Origin: Nostoc sp. XA010
GTDB taxonomy: Bacteria > Cyanobacteriota > Cyanobacteriia > Cyanobacteriales > Nostocaceae
Reading direction: 5' to 3'
Assembly: GCF_020829625.1 (NCBI RefSeq)
Contig: NZ_JAIVFX010000009.1
Location: 186,001 to 250,000 of the forward strand
DNA length: 64,000 nucleotides
Part shown: in pieces, positions 1-6,689 of the stretch
Position numbering within the stretch: the stretch's first letter is position 1
How the letters are laid out: each line of letters begins with the position of its first letter
Notes under the pieces: generated by a model
Told to the model about the DNA's origin: nothing
Seen by the model: only the letters and a program-made list of their open reading frames with translations
Databases searched by the model: none
Position numbers and translations under genes: made by a program

Positions 1-2
1 CG

Positions 3-194
3 GGTAAATCGGGGATGAGCAATTCAGAGATAGAGCAATTTGTCAATTATTTTTGGCGATCGCTTCACCCGGAATTATTCATCAAGCCGTTGTTAAAAGA
101 TGCCACAGTGGTTGATCTAGTGATTGAGATTCATGCTGATCATAGCTTTGGTGAAGTGTATTGCGGATTAATTCGTAATTCGGGCGTTGCATAG
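3..194 (+). CDS. Probable glycerate kinase, C-terminal end (partial at window start)
   Basis: An open plus-strand frame enters from the left edge and ends at a TAG at 192-194, giving 63 residues. The stretch with YFWRSLHPELF followed by a hydrophobic VDLVIEI strand resembles, from memory, the C-terminus of the cyanobacterial P-loop glycerate kinase that makes 3-phosphoglycerate in photorespiration. The catalytic part lies outside the window, so the assignment rests on this tail alone. The last dozen residues (from about GEVYC) look unlike the conserved part and may be a lineage-specific end. It has no downstream partner on the same strand: the next genes face it. Confidence 0.6.
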   Translation, partial: GKSGMSNSEIEQFVNYFWRSLHPELFIKPLLKDATVVDLVIEIHADHSFGEVYCGLIRNSGVA

Positions 195-363
195 ATACCT
201 CATCCGCTTGTTGGCGGATTTCGTAATCAAACGGGATCATGATCGCCCTGCTAATCTCAAGTAACTGATTCGTGGGGTTGATAGCCCTACCACGCGGGTA
301 TCTATATTCGGAGATGTCAACTTGAGTCTTGGCGTTAGACAAAGTGCAGAGTGGTAGAAAAAA

Positions 364-1320
364 TTAAGCGTTTTCCCGATCTCCCACTCTTATTTTCTCA
401 TCCAAAAACTTTAGCTGTTGATATATACAGCTAATCTGCGGTAAATCTACATCTGCTGCTTGCGCTTTCCGTAATGGGTTCCCGAAAATTGCTTCTACTT
501 CCATAGGTCGCCTTTCGTCGTAGTCAATTTTCATACTGGTACGATAAGGCTTCATGTTCAAGGTGTAATCCAGCATTGTTTGAATAAAGCTATCAGGAAT
601 GATGCGTCCGCAACTTTTCGACCCTGCTGTAACTTCATACATCAACTGTTCAATTAATTTGCGGGTGTGGACATAGGACATTAACTCATCTGTTCTAGCG
701 TTGAGAATTACAGACAGTCCATTATAAGGAATATTCCACACCAATTTTTTCCATCGCCCTAGTAATAAGTCTTCAACTAATTCTATTGAGATACCAGCAC
801 TAGTAAAGTCATCGGCAATTTGCCGCATCTTATCTGTAATCCCAGTAGGATCATAGCCAGAAGCATATCCCCCTACGATAATTTTTCCATAGTCGAGGTG
901 GCGGATATGTCCTGCTCCGACTTTATTAGAACAAAGAAAACACAACCCACCAATAATGCTGACATTGCCAACTATTTTGGCAACTTCTTCTTCCAGCGCC
1001 AGTCCATTTTGCAATACCAACACTACCCCATCATCCCTGACGAGTGGCGGTAACATCTGCGGCAATAAATGGTTTTGTGTCGTCTTTAGTGCTACCACCA
1101 CCACATCGCATTGTGGCATTTTTTCTATATCATTGTAAGCGTTGACTTGAGTCAGGGCGAAATCACCATCTTTTGACTCAATAACTAAACCAGATTTACT
1201 CACATATTCATAATCACTCTTCAGCAAAAAGTGGACATCTAAACCAGCTTTTTGCAGTTTTGCACCATAAAAGCCACCTAATGCACCAGTTCCTAGAATG
1301 GCGTAACTACGCTTGGACAT
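364..1320 (-). CDS. Ketopantoate reductase family protein (2-dehydropantoate 2-reductase-like)
   Basis: The protein is about 318 residues, the normal size for the PanE/ApbA family. It opens with a Rossmann motif GTGALGG right after the start, has the conserved LKT and QNGL segments of the NADPH-binding half, and the C-terminal half carries the W-K-K--WN--YNGLS helix that is a hallmark of the family. In this family the enzyme reduces ketopantoate to pantoate with NADPH in coenzyme A synthesis, but paralogues with other substrates are common, so no symbol is given. The frame can be extended 24 bases upstream to a TTG; the ATG at 1318-1320, three residues before the nucleotide-binding strand, is the better start. 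It lies 66 bases downstream of the FMN reductase gene on the same strand, so the two may be cotranscribed. Confidence 0.85.
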   Translation of the reverse strand: MSKRSYAILGTGALGGFYGAKLQKAGLDVHFLLKSDYEYVSKSGLVIESKDGDFALTQVNAYNDIEKMPQCDVVVVALKTTQNHLLPQMLPPLVRDDGVVLVLQNGLALEEEVAKIVGNVSIIGGLCFLCSNKVGAGHIRHLDYGKIIVGGYASGYDPTGITDKMRQIADDFTSAGISIELVEDLLLGRWKKLVWNIPYNGLSVILNARTDELMSYVHTRKLIEQLMYEVTAGSKSCGRIIPDSFIQTMLDYTLNMKPYRTSMKIDYDERRPMEVEAIFGNPLRKAQAADVDLPQISCIYQQLKFLDEKIRVGDRENA

Positions 1321-1386
1321 TTTGCTAACAAAGAGATTTTTCAATGATCATAGAATACGTTGTAAACATAACTTCTTTTGACTTGA

Positions 1387-1968
1387 TTAGAACGGGTTTC
1401 CTTTTTCTTTTCTTTGTCGAAGCAAAGCTTCTTCGTACCACTCTAATTCATCCAAAAATTGACCAACTCTTTTCGTCAAAGCCGCTTCTTGTGAAGCACC
1501 TGTTTCAGAAAGAGACTCCCCAATTTTAGAAATGGCAAAAATACTTGAAATAGTAGGCATTCCCATCTCTGACAGAAAAGCGCGTAACTGTATAGCTGCC
1601 CGCACTCCTCCAAAGCTACTAACTGAGTAAGAAACAATACCAGCCGGACGGAAAAAGTATTCTTCTAGATAGTGAGCCATCAGGTTGCTCAACCCTGGCT
1701 GAATGGAATGGTTATACTCTCCCGCAACAACTACAAAACCGTCTGCTGTTCGGATATGCTCTGCTAGCTCTTCCATCTTTGCAGGAGCCTGGCCTTTGCC
1801 ATACTCCTTATACATCCGGTCTAAGATGCCAAAGTCATACTCCTTTGCATCTGCAAAAATCACCTCATGGTTTCTTTGATTAAGCTGATCAATCATGAAT
1901 CTGGCAGCTTTAATGCCCTGGCGATCGCTCCTGTAGGAACCATAGAAGACTACTGTTTTGAAGCTCAT
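1387..1968 (-). CDS. NADPH-dependent FMN reductase family protein
   Basis: A 193-residue flavodoxin-fold protein. Near the N-terminus, after the first strand (VVFYGS), is the phosphate-binding loop GSYRSDRQG, and in the middle is GEYNHSIQPGLSN, the family's PEYN-S-P--L-N motif with the first Pro replaced by Gly. Members transfer hydride from NAD(P)H to FMN, quinones, azo dyes or metals, usually as soluble dimers. The ATG start at 1966-1968 directly precedes the first beta strand. It is upstream of the ketopantoate-reductase-like gene in the same direction, so an operon of two NADPH-dependent enzymes is likely. The physiological substrate cannot be deduced. Confidence 0.85.
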   Translation of the reverse strand: MSFKTVVFYGSYRSDRQGIKAARFMIDQLNQRNHEVIFADAKEYDFGILDRMYKEYGKGQAPAKMEELAEHIRTADGFVVVAGEYNHSIQPGLSNLMAHYLEEYFFRPAGIVSYSVSSFGGVRAAIQLRAFLSEMGMPTISSIFAISKIGESLSETGASQEAALTKRVGQFLDELEWYEEALLRQRKEKGNPF

Positions 1969-2266
1969 GATGAATGATTTTTAACAAATAAATGGTTAAA
2001 TCGTTCAAAGTCTTGCTAAAAGTCAAATTTAGCATCTGCTGGCTGTAATATGCGTAGCTTGCCTTGCGTACTATCTAATTTTCTTAGAGGAAATAATATC
2101 AGGCTGTGGCTGGGGTTATCCCGTGCAATGCCTTGAAAGGAATTTAAGGTAGGTGGAGAGCGATCGCTCTGGCTTCTCATTGACTTGCTCGATATGCCTG
2201 TGGTTTATATGCGTCGCTCTTTTTCAGATGTAAGCTAAAAGCACAAAAGATATGAGTTAACATCCT
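1969..2266. other. Divergent intergenic region
   Basis: About 300 bases between the divergent FMN reductase and TspO-like genes. Both promoters should lie here. I see one GCGATCGC site near 2160 but no gene, no strong hairpin and no operator I can name. Confidence 0.4.
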
Positions 2267-3055
2267 ATGCAGCACTCCACAAGAGGCAATTACCGGGATT
2301 TTTGGCGGCAGCTTGTTACTTTAGCTGCAATCTTTGGTGCTTTTATTATCAACGTAGTATCGAACATTTTTCCGCTCAATGGACTCAGCATAGGGGAAAT
2401 TTCCAATACTTTGTTTAAAAATGTCCTGATTATCCCTGCCAATTACGCCTTTGCTATCTGGGGGCTGATTTACCTTGGGTTGTTTGCTTTTGGGGTATAC
2501 CAAGCTCTACCTGAACAACGCGATGAGCCTGATTTACGTAAAACAGGTTATCTATTGGTTATTGCCTGTGTTGCTCAAAGTATTTGGGTGTATCTGTTTT
2601 TGTCTCGGCTTTTTGCTCTTTCTGTAATTGCAATGCTCTTGATTCTGTTGCCCCTGATTGGTGTTTATTTGCGGTTAGAAATTGGCAAATCGCGTGTACC
2701 TCGGCTGAAAAAATGGTGTATTCACTTTCCAATCAGCATTTATCTAGGCTGGATTAGCGTAGCAACCATTGTCAACGTAGCGTCTGCCTTGTATTTTCAT
2801 GGGTGGAACGGTTGGGGGATTTCTGCTGTAATCTGGACTCTCGTCATGGTATTTATAGCAACAGCAGTTGCAGCAGTTATAGTCATCCAGCGTCGAGACA
2901 TCGCTTATACAGGAGTAATACTTTGGGCATTGGTGGCGATCGCAATCAAACACTCTGATAATTCAATGCTCAGAAATACCGTGTTAGTTTTGGCAATTGT
3001 CCTAGCTTTGACCGCTACGATTAGCAGCTTACGCCCCCAACAAGAACATATTTAA
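2267..3055 (+). CDS. TspO/MBR-related tryptophan-rich membrane protein
   Basis: A 262-residue integral membrane protein with about seven or eight hydrophobic helices. The segment PANYAFAIWGLIYLG near residue 55-70 matches the first conserved block of the long TspO/MBR-like family often named tryptophan-rich sensory protein. Classical TspO proteins (about 160 residues, five helices) bind tetrapyrroles and take part in stress signalling; this longer form is of unknown function. The stop codon TAA (3053-3055) coincides with the outer end of a dispersed repeat, so the natural C-terminus may have been altered by that insertion. It is monocistronic as far as can be seen. Confidence 0.65.
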   Translation: MQHSTRGNYRDFWRQLVTLAAIFGAFIINVVSNIFPLNGLSIGEISNTLFKNVLIIPANYAFAIWGLIYLGLFAFGVYQALPEQRDEPDLRKTGYLLVIACVAQSIWVYLFLSRLFALSVIAMLLILLPLIGVYLRLEIGKSRVPRLKKWCIHFPISIYLGWISVATIVNVASALYFHGWNGWGISAVIWTLVMVFIATAVAAVIVIQRRDIAYTGVILWALVAIAIKHSDNSMLRNTVLVLAIVLALTATISSLRPQQEHI

Positions 3056-3193
3056 GGGACTGACAAATATCCCATCCCTGCGGGACGCTACGCGAACGCT
3101 TTTAGGGCAGGGGAGCAGGGAGCAGGGAGCAGGGAGCAGGGGGCAGGGAGCAGGGGGAGGAAAATCGTTTTGATTCCAAAAATTGGATAATTT
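3053..3193 (+). repeat. Dispersed MITE-like repeat, copy A, with GGGAGCAGGG tandem core
   Basis: This 140-base element starts with TTTAAGGGACTGACAAATA-CCCATCCCT, has a core of repeated GGGAGCA units (3111-3159), and ends with AAAATCGTTTTGATTCC then AAAAATTGGATAATTTA. The same ends and core occur in copy B at 13513-13637 in the opposite orientation. Copy A carries an extra piece (about 3079-3105, CGGGACGCTACGCGAACGC) that is another common cyanobacterial short repeat, and its right inverted end appears truncated. It has no coding capacity. Confidence 0.7.
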
Positions 3194-3258
3194 AACTGGG
3201 AGATAGCTACGTAATAGATGCTTGAATGTAAAAATCAAACAAAAAACTAATTATACCC

Positions 3259-3489
3259 ATGTCGGAAATTGAAAACTTAGGAGTGAGTGTAGAAGAGTAT
3301 TTGGATGGATTGGCAGCAGGCATTGACATTTTGGAATTGAAGCGGTTAGAAGCAAGTGGAATTCCTACGAACCTGGCTTTGGAAGTGATGGCGATCGCTC
3401 AAAAGACGATAGATGGCACAGCCACTCCTGAAGAGATTGTCAGGGGACTAATGATTCTAACACCATCCCTTAGACAGCAAATTGAATAG
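3259..3489 (+). CDS. Hypothetical protein, 76 residues
   Basis: A small acidic, soluble, helix-rich protein starting at ATG 3259. It has normal codon use and two amphipathic halves; the second (ATPEEIVRGLMILTPSLRQQIE) looks like a compact helical hairpin. No catalytic motif, membrane segment or signal peptide is visible and I do not recognise the family. It lies 57 bases upstream of the MOSC gene on the same strand and could be cotranscribed with it. Confidence 0.6.
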   Translation: MSEIENLGVSVEEYLDGLAAGIDILELKRLEASGIPTNLALEVMAIAQKTIDGTATPEEIVRGLMILTPSLRQQIE

Positions 3490-3545
3490 TTTTTAAAATT
3501 GCCACATTAATTCATTTTGGATTGTCGTCTTCTATCAGTGCCTCT

Positions 3546-4193
3546 ATGAAATTAATTTCTGTTTGCGTTGGACTACCGCGTGAAGTGACTTGGAAGAAAA
3601 AGTCTGTGACAACTAGCATTTTTAAGCAGCCTGTGAATAGACGAGTAATGCTGCGATCGCTCAATCTAGACGGAGATGGACAGGCAGATTTGACAGTTCA
3701 CGGGGGTGTCGAGAAAGCGGTTTACGCTTATCCAATGGAGCATTATGCTTACTGGCGGCAGGAGTTACCAGATGAGGACTTGCCTTGGGGTGCATTTGGG
3801 GAAAACCTAACAATTGAGGGCTTATTGGAAACAAAAGTGAATATTGGCGATCGCTTTCGTATTGGCACAGCTATTGTGATGGTGACGCAGCCCCGGTTTC
3901 CCTGCTTCAAGCTCAATCTCAAGTTTGGGCGCGATGATATGGTCAAACGGTTTCTCAACAGTCGCTTGAGTGGCATTTACTTTTCAGTAGTCGTTGAAGG
4001 TGAAATTGGTGCAGGGGATGAGATTGAACTGATGAGTCGGGACGAAAACAATGTCACAGTTGCCGATATTGTGCAAATCTACGTGCGTGAAGCCGATGAA
4101 AATTTAGTGCGCCGCGCTGTTCAGGTTCCAGCTTTGGCAGATGGTTTGCGAACTTACTTCCAACAGCAAATCGAACCAAAGAATTATAGCTGA
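3546..4193 (+). CDS. MOSC domain-containing protein (YiiM-like)
   Basis: The protein of 215 residues contains the MOSC beta-barrel signature: the LDGDGQADLTVHGG motif, the Y-YP--HY-YW helix that follows, the AFGENLT segment, and the QPR-PCFKL loop with the conserved Cys. MOSC proteins such as E. coli YiiM use the molybdenum cofactor to reduce N-hydroxylated bases and related N-oxides; the Cys is the presumed Mo ligand. The open frame reaches back to a TTG at 3522, but ATG 3546 sits directly before the first conserved strand and is preferred. No Moco biosynthesis gene is adjacent. Confidence 0.85.
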   Translation: MKLISVCVGLPREVTWKKKSVTTSIFKQPVNRRVMLRSLNLDGDGQADLTVHGGVEKAVYAYPMEHYAYWRQELPDEDLPWGAFGENLTIEGLLETKVNIGDRFRIGTAIVMVTQPRFPCFKLNLKFGRDDMVKRFLNSRLSGIYFSVVVEGEIGAGDEIELMSRDENNVTVADIVQIYVREADENLVRRAVQVPALADGLRTYFQQQIEPKNYS

Positions 4194-4201
4194 AGCAATA
4201 T

Positions 4202-4384
4202 TTAATTTTCTTTTTGTAATTGATAATATTTTAGCGCTTCTTCTTCCTCTACTTCCTGCATGAGTTTTGCTAAACCGTAATCCTCAAGAATTTCTTTAAT
4301 CTTTTCAAATTCAGCAATAGGAATTTGTACGGCAATAGGTCGTTGATTGTCATCGATAACATAGCTTTTATGAAGTTCAAGCAT
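4202..4384 (-). CDS. Small antitoxin-like protein (Phd/YefM-like), apparently orphan
   Basis: Sixty residues, very acidic at the C-terminus (MQEVEEEEALKYY). The N-terminal part (YVIDDNQRPIAVQIPIAEFEKIKEILED) has the beta-strand then helix layout with IP--EFE seen in short antitoxins paired with RelE-like toxins in cyanobacteria. No toxin gene follows: the next 9 bases reach the stop of the convergent MOSC gene. It is therefore either a solitary antitoxin or a stand-alone DNA-binding protein. The assignment to an antitoxin class is by resemblance only. Confidence 0.6.
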   Translation of the reverse strand: MLELHKSYVIDDNQRPIAVQIPIAEFEKIKEILEDYGLAKLMQEVEEEEALKYYQLQKEN

Positions 4385-4483
4385 TTTAATAACTCCTATG
4401 TTTAGAAATCCATACCCTTACTATAAGCTGTGTAATGAAGCGGGTTTTTATATCTTATTTTCCACAAAACTCACCTGAACTAA

Positions 4484-5161
4484 CTATTTTAAATATTCTT
4501 TGTTAGATAGATAACTCTCTATATTTTCTAATATCCCCTTTAAATAAGAAATAACTCTTTTTTGAATTTCCAATAATTCGTCCGCAGTAGCATTTCTACC
4601 AACCTCCTCAAATGATTTAAAACCATGCGCCAAATCATTCCTATTAGTCTTAACTGTTAGTAAATCACTACCGTCTTTAGTTTTCTTAGAATTTGTTGTA
4701 CATGAAAAGCCATACATCTCAGATGTTTGTCGTATTTTTCTTGCGTCAATATTACCTGAAAATAATTTTTCCTTATCAAAACTGCTGGATATTATATCAC
4801 ATGAAATATTGTTTATATTCTTTAAAAGAGTATCAGTAGAGTTGTTATCTTTGAAGTTATTAATAATAATTTTTTTAATTTTATTTGTGGCATCATCAAA
4901 AGAAATATTTTTATTTTGAAATTCATCAAAAATTGTTGTAATTGCATTACGCATTGTGGATTCGACCAGATTATAAAGCAACAAAAACCCTGTTGCTTTA
5001 AGAGTTTTTTCTAAATCATTGTTTATTAATTTTGTTTTTGTATTCTTACCATTACCCATGCTTAATTTAATTGAACCTTGCTCTAAATTTTTCAAAAATA
5101 AAAAATATCTACTAACTTCTTGAGCGCGTTCATCAAAATCTTGAAATAATGTACTTTTCAT
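4484..5161 (-). CDS. MAE_28990/MAE_18760-like HEPN family nuclease
   Basis: A 225-residue, Lys/Asn-rich, mostly helical protein. Residues 174-179 read RNDLAH, the R-x4-H motif that forms the RNase active site of HEPN domains, followed by a long C-terminal helix. Length and motif fit the HEPN-like proteins named after Microcystis MAE_28990/MAE_18760, which are found beside DUF262 proteins. Its ATG overlaps the stop codon of the DUF262 gene by one base (TAATG), so the two are translationally coupled. Lower GC than the surroundings suggests horizontal acquisition. RNase activity and toxicity are inferred from the family, not shown. Confidence 0.8.
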   Translation of the reverse strand: MKSTLFQDFDERAQEVSRYFLFLKNLEQGSIKLSMGNGKNTKTKLINNDLEKTLKATGFLLLYNLVESTMRNAITTIFDEFQNKNISFDDATNKIKKIIINNFKDNNSTDTLLKNINNISCDIISSSFDKEKLFSGNIDARKIRQTSEMYGFSCTTNSKKTKDGSDLLTVKTNRNDLAHGFKSFEEVGRNATADELLEIQKRVISYLKGILENIESYLSNKEYLK

Positions 5162-6249
5162 TAATTGCCTAGAAGCTGATCGCGAACATAATGAATACGC
5201 TTATTGACCTTATTTTGAGAACTACTTGCATCAGATTGAGTACAATCTTTAAATGCTTGAGAATCTAAAAAACCAGTTGATTTTGGTACTAGATTTTGGT
5301 TTTCTCTTAATGCTAAAGCAATACCGACAGAGATTGATTCAAACTTGATTCGAGTTGTCGGTTCATAGCGATTTTTTATTTTCCGATAAATATGTAAAGC
5401 ATTAGGAAAATACTTTTCCACAAATTCTAACATCAAATAAAACTCATTTTTCATTTTATCAATACTTAGATAACTAGATTTATTTTCTTGTTCTAAATAG
5501 TCATTTAAAAACTCATGAACTTTTTTACCAGAGTAATTTTTATAATTATTTAAAAATGCAAAAAAACGTAAGACAAATTCTTGTGGATCTCTTTTGTCAA
5601 TTTCAGGTTTAGTAAAAGAGCATAAATCTTGAAATTTTTTATTTTTTGATAGTTCCTCAATTAAATCGAGAAACTTTCCTGGTTTACTTCCTCTGCGTTT
5701 CTCCATTTCATTTAATTCAACACTACCACTATTAATTCTCTCAAAAAGATCCCTTCTGACTTCTTCATCTGCTTCTTCTGTTAATTGAATCATTCTAATA
5801 CTAGTTCTGTTAAAACGCCTTTGGCGTTGTGGCGGTAAATCTTCAAAGGTAAACCCATTAAGAGTTTTTAATTTTTCAAGATTTTTTAATCTAAGTTCAT
5901 TGTTAATAAACCTAGTTAAAGTGCGAATACGTTGTGTACCATCTATAATTTCTAAACGTGCTAAATCTTCTGATTCTGATATATCAGCAACGAAGATATA
6001 AGGTATCGGTAAACCTAAAACTACAGATTCAATAAATTTTGATTGCCTATCTTCATCCCAAGCCATTTCTCGTTGATAGTCTGGAATAAAGAATTCATTT
6101 TCATCTTCATCCTTTCCAACTAAATATTTTTGAACAATTACTTCGATAGGGTATTCTAAGGTGTTGTAGTCAACACGTCTTCTTTTGTCACGAATTTCTT
6201 CTTCAGCCTTTTCTTTGCGTTCATCTGTAATTTCTAATTGAGTTACCAT
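5161..6249 (-). CDS. DUF262 domain-containing protein (ParB/Srx-like NTPase/nuclease fold)
   Basis: A 362-residue protein with the two DUF262 hallmarks: FIPDYQREMAW at residues 54-64 and DGTQRIRTL at 103-111, the latter corresponding to the DGQQR nucleotide-binding/hydrolysis motif of the DndB/ParB-related superfamily. The C-terminal half is helical and positively charged, without an HNH (DUF1524) motif that many longer DUF262 proteins such as GmrSD carry. It is the upstream gene of a coupled pair with the HEPN protein. Together they look like a two-gene defence or toxin module in which this protein would act as sensor or regulator. Base composition is AT-rich compared with acnB next door. 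Confidence 0.85.
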   Translation of the reverse strand: MVTQLEITDERKEKAEEEIRDKRRRVDYNTLEYPIEVIVQKYLVGKDEDENEFFIPDYQREMAWDEDRQSKFIESVVLGLPIPYIFVADISESEDLARLEIIDGTQRIRTLTRFINNELRLKNLEKLKTLNGFTFEDLPPQRQRRFNRTSIRMIQLTEEADEEVRRDLFERINSGSVELNEMEKRRGSKPGKFLDLIEELSKNKKFQDLCSFTKPEIDKRDPQEFVLRFFAFLNNYKNYSGKKVHEFLNDYLEQENKSSYLSIDKMKNEFYLMLEFVEKYFPNALHIYRKIKNRYEPTTRIKFESISVGIALALRENQNLVPKSTGFLDSQAFKDCTQSDASSSQNKVNKRIHYVRDQLLGN

Positions 6250-6482
6250 AACTTGATAATTTGTTTTTGTTAATGTTTAGTCTTAAAGATTTTTGTATTG
6301 ATTTAACTAATCTGACCAAATTTTCCCACTTGGCTAAGTTAATGGTGAGCCTCGAAAAAACATTTTATCTGATCTAACTAATTATACTAAACCCTAACTT
6401 CATTAAGCTTAGGTATCTTTTCCCCAGGAATTATATCATTTCCTAAAGTCAAGACTCACTTTAGCTGAAATTATACCAACTG

Positions 6483-6641
6483 TTAATTTTCTCTACTTAC
6501 AGCCAGGGTTTTTTCACCAGCCATATCCGCAAACAGTTTAACTTCAGCATATTTGATTGGATAGGGATCAGCCGTAATTGTCGAGCTATCTTTAATTTAG
6601 GCATTTTTCACGGCATTATGGTAGATATCTTTTGCTGGCAT
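6483..6641 (-). pseudogene. xisH: Truncated xisH relic (fdxN element excision controlling factor family)
   Basis: Reading the minus strand from an ATG at 6641, the frame gives MPAKDIYHNAVKNA, an in-frame TAA at codon 15, then IKDSSTITADPYPIKYAEV and KLFADMAGEKTLA, ending after 53 codons. This matches the N-terminus of XisH as I know it (start MPAKDIYH, DPY-IKY, ELFADLAGEK). A Leu codon appears to have become TAA, and the C-terminal two thirds and the usual partner xisI are missing. XisH and XisI were first described as factors for excision of the fdxN element in heterocysts, but scattered copies are common in cyanobacteria. Confidence 0.75.
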
Positions 6642-6689
6642 TTTTACCCAGATAATAAAAATTAGGTGGGCATTGCCCACCTAACTTTA

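Noticed and set aside
82..342. Minus-strand 86-codon frame at the window start
   Set aside because: It needs a TTG start and overlaps 113 bases of the probable glycerate kinase tail on the other strand. The first half looks fairly natural, but I see no motif to support it.
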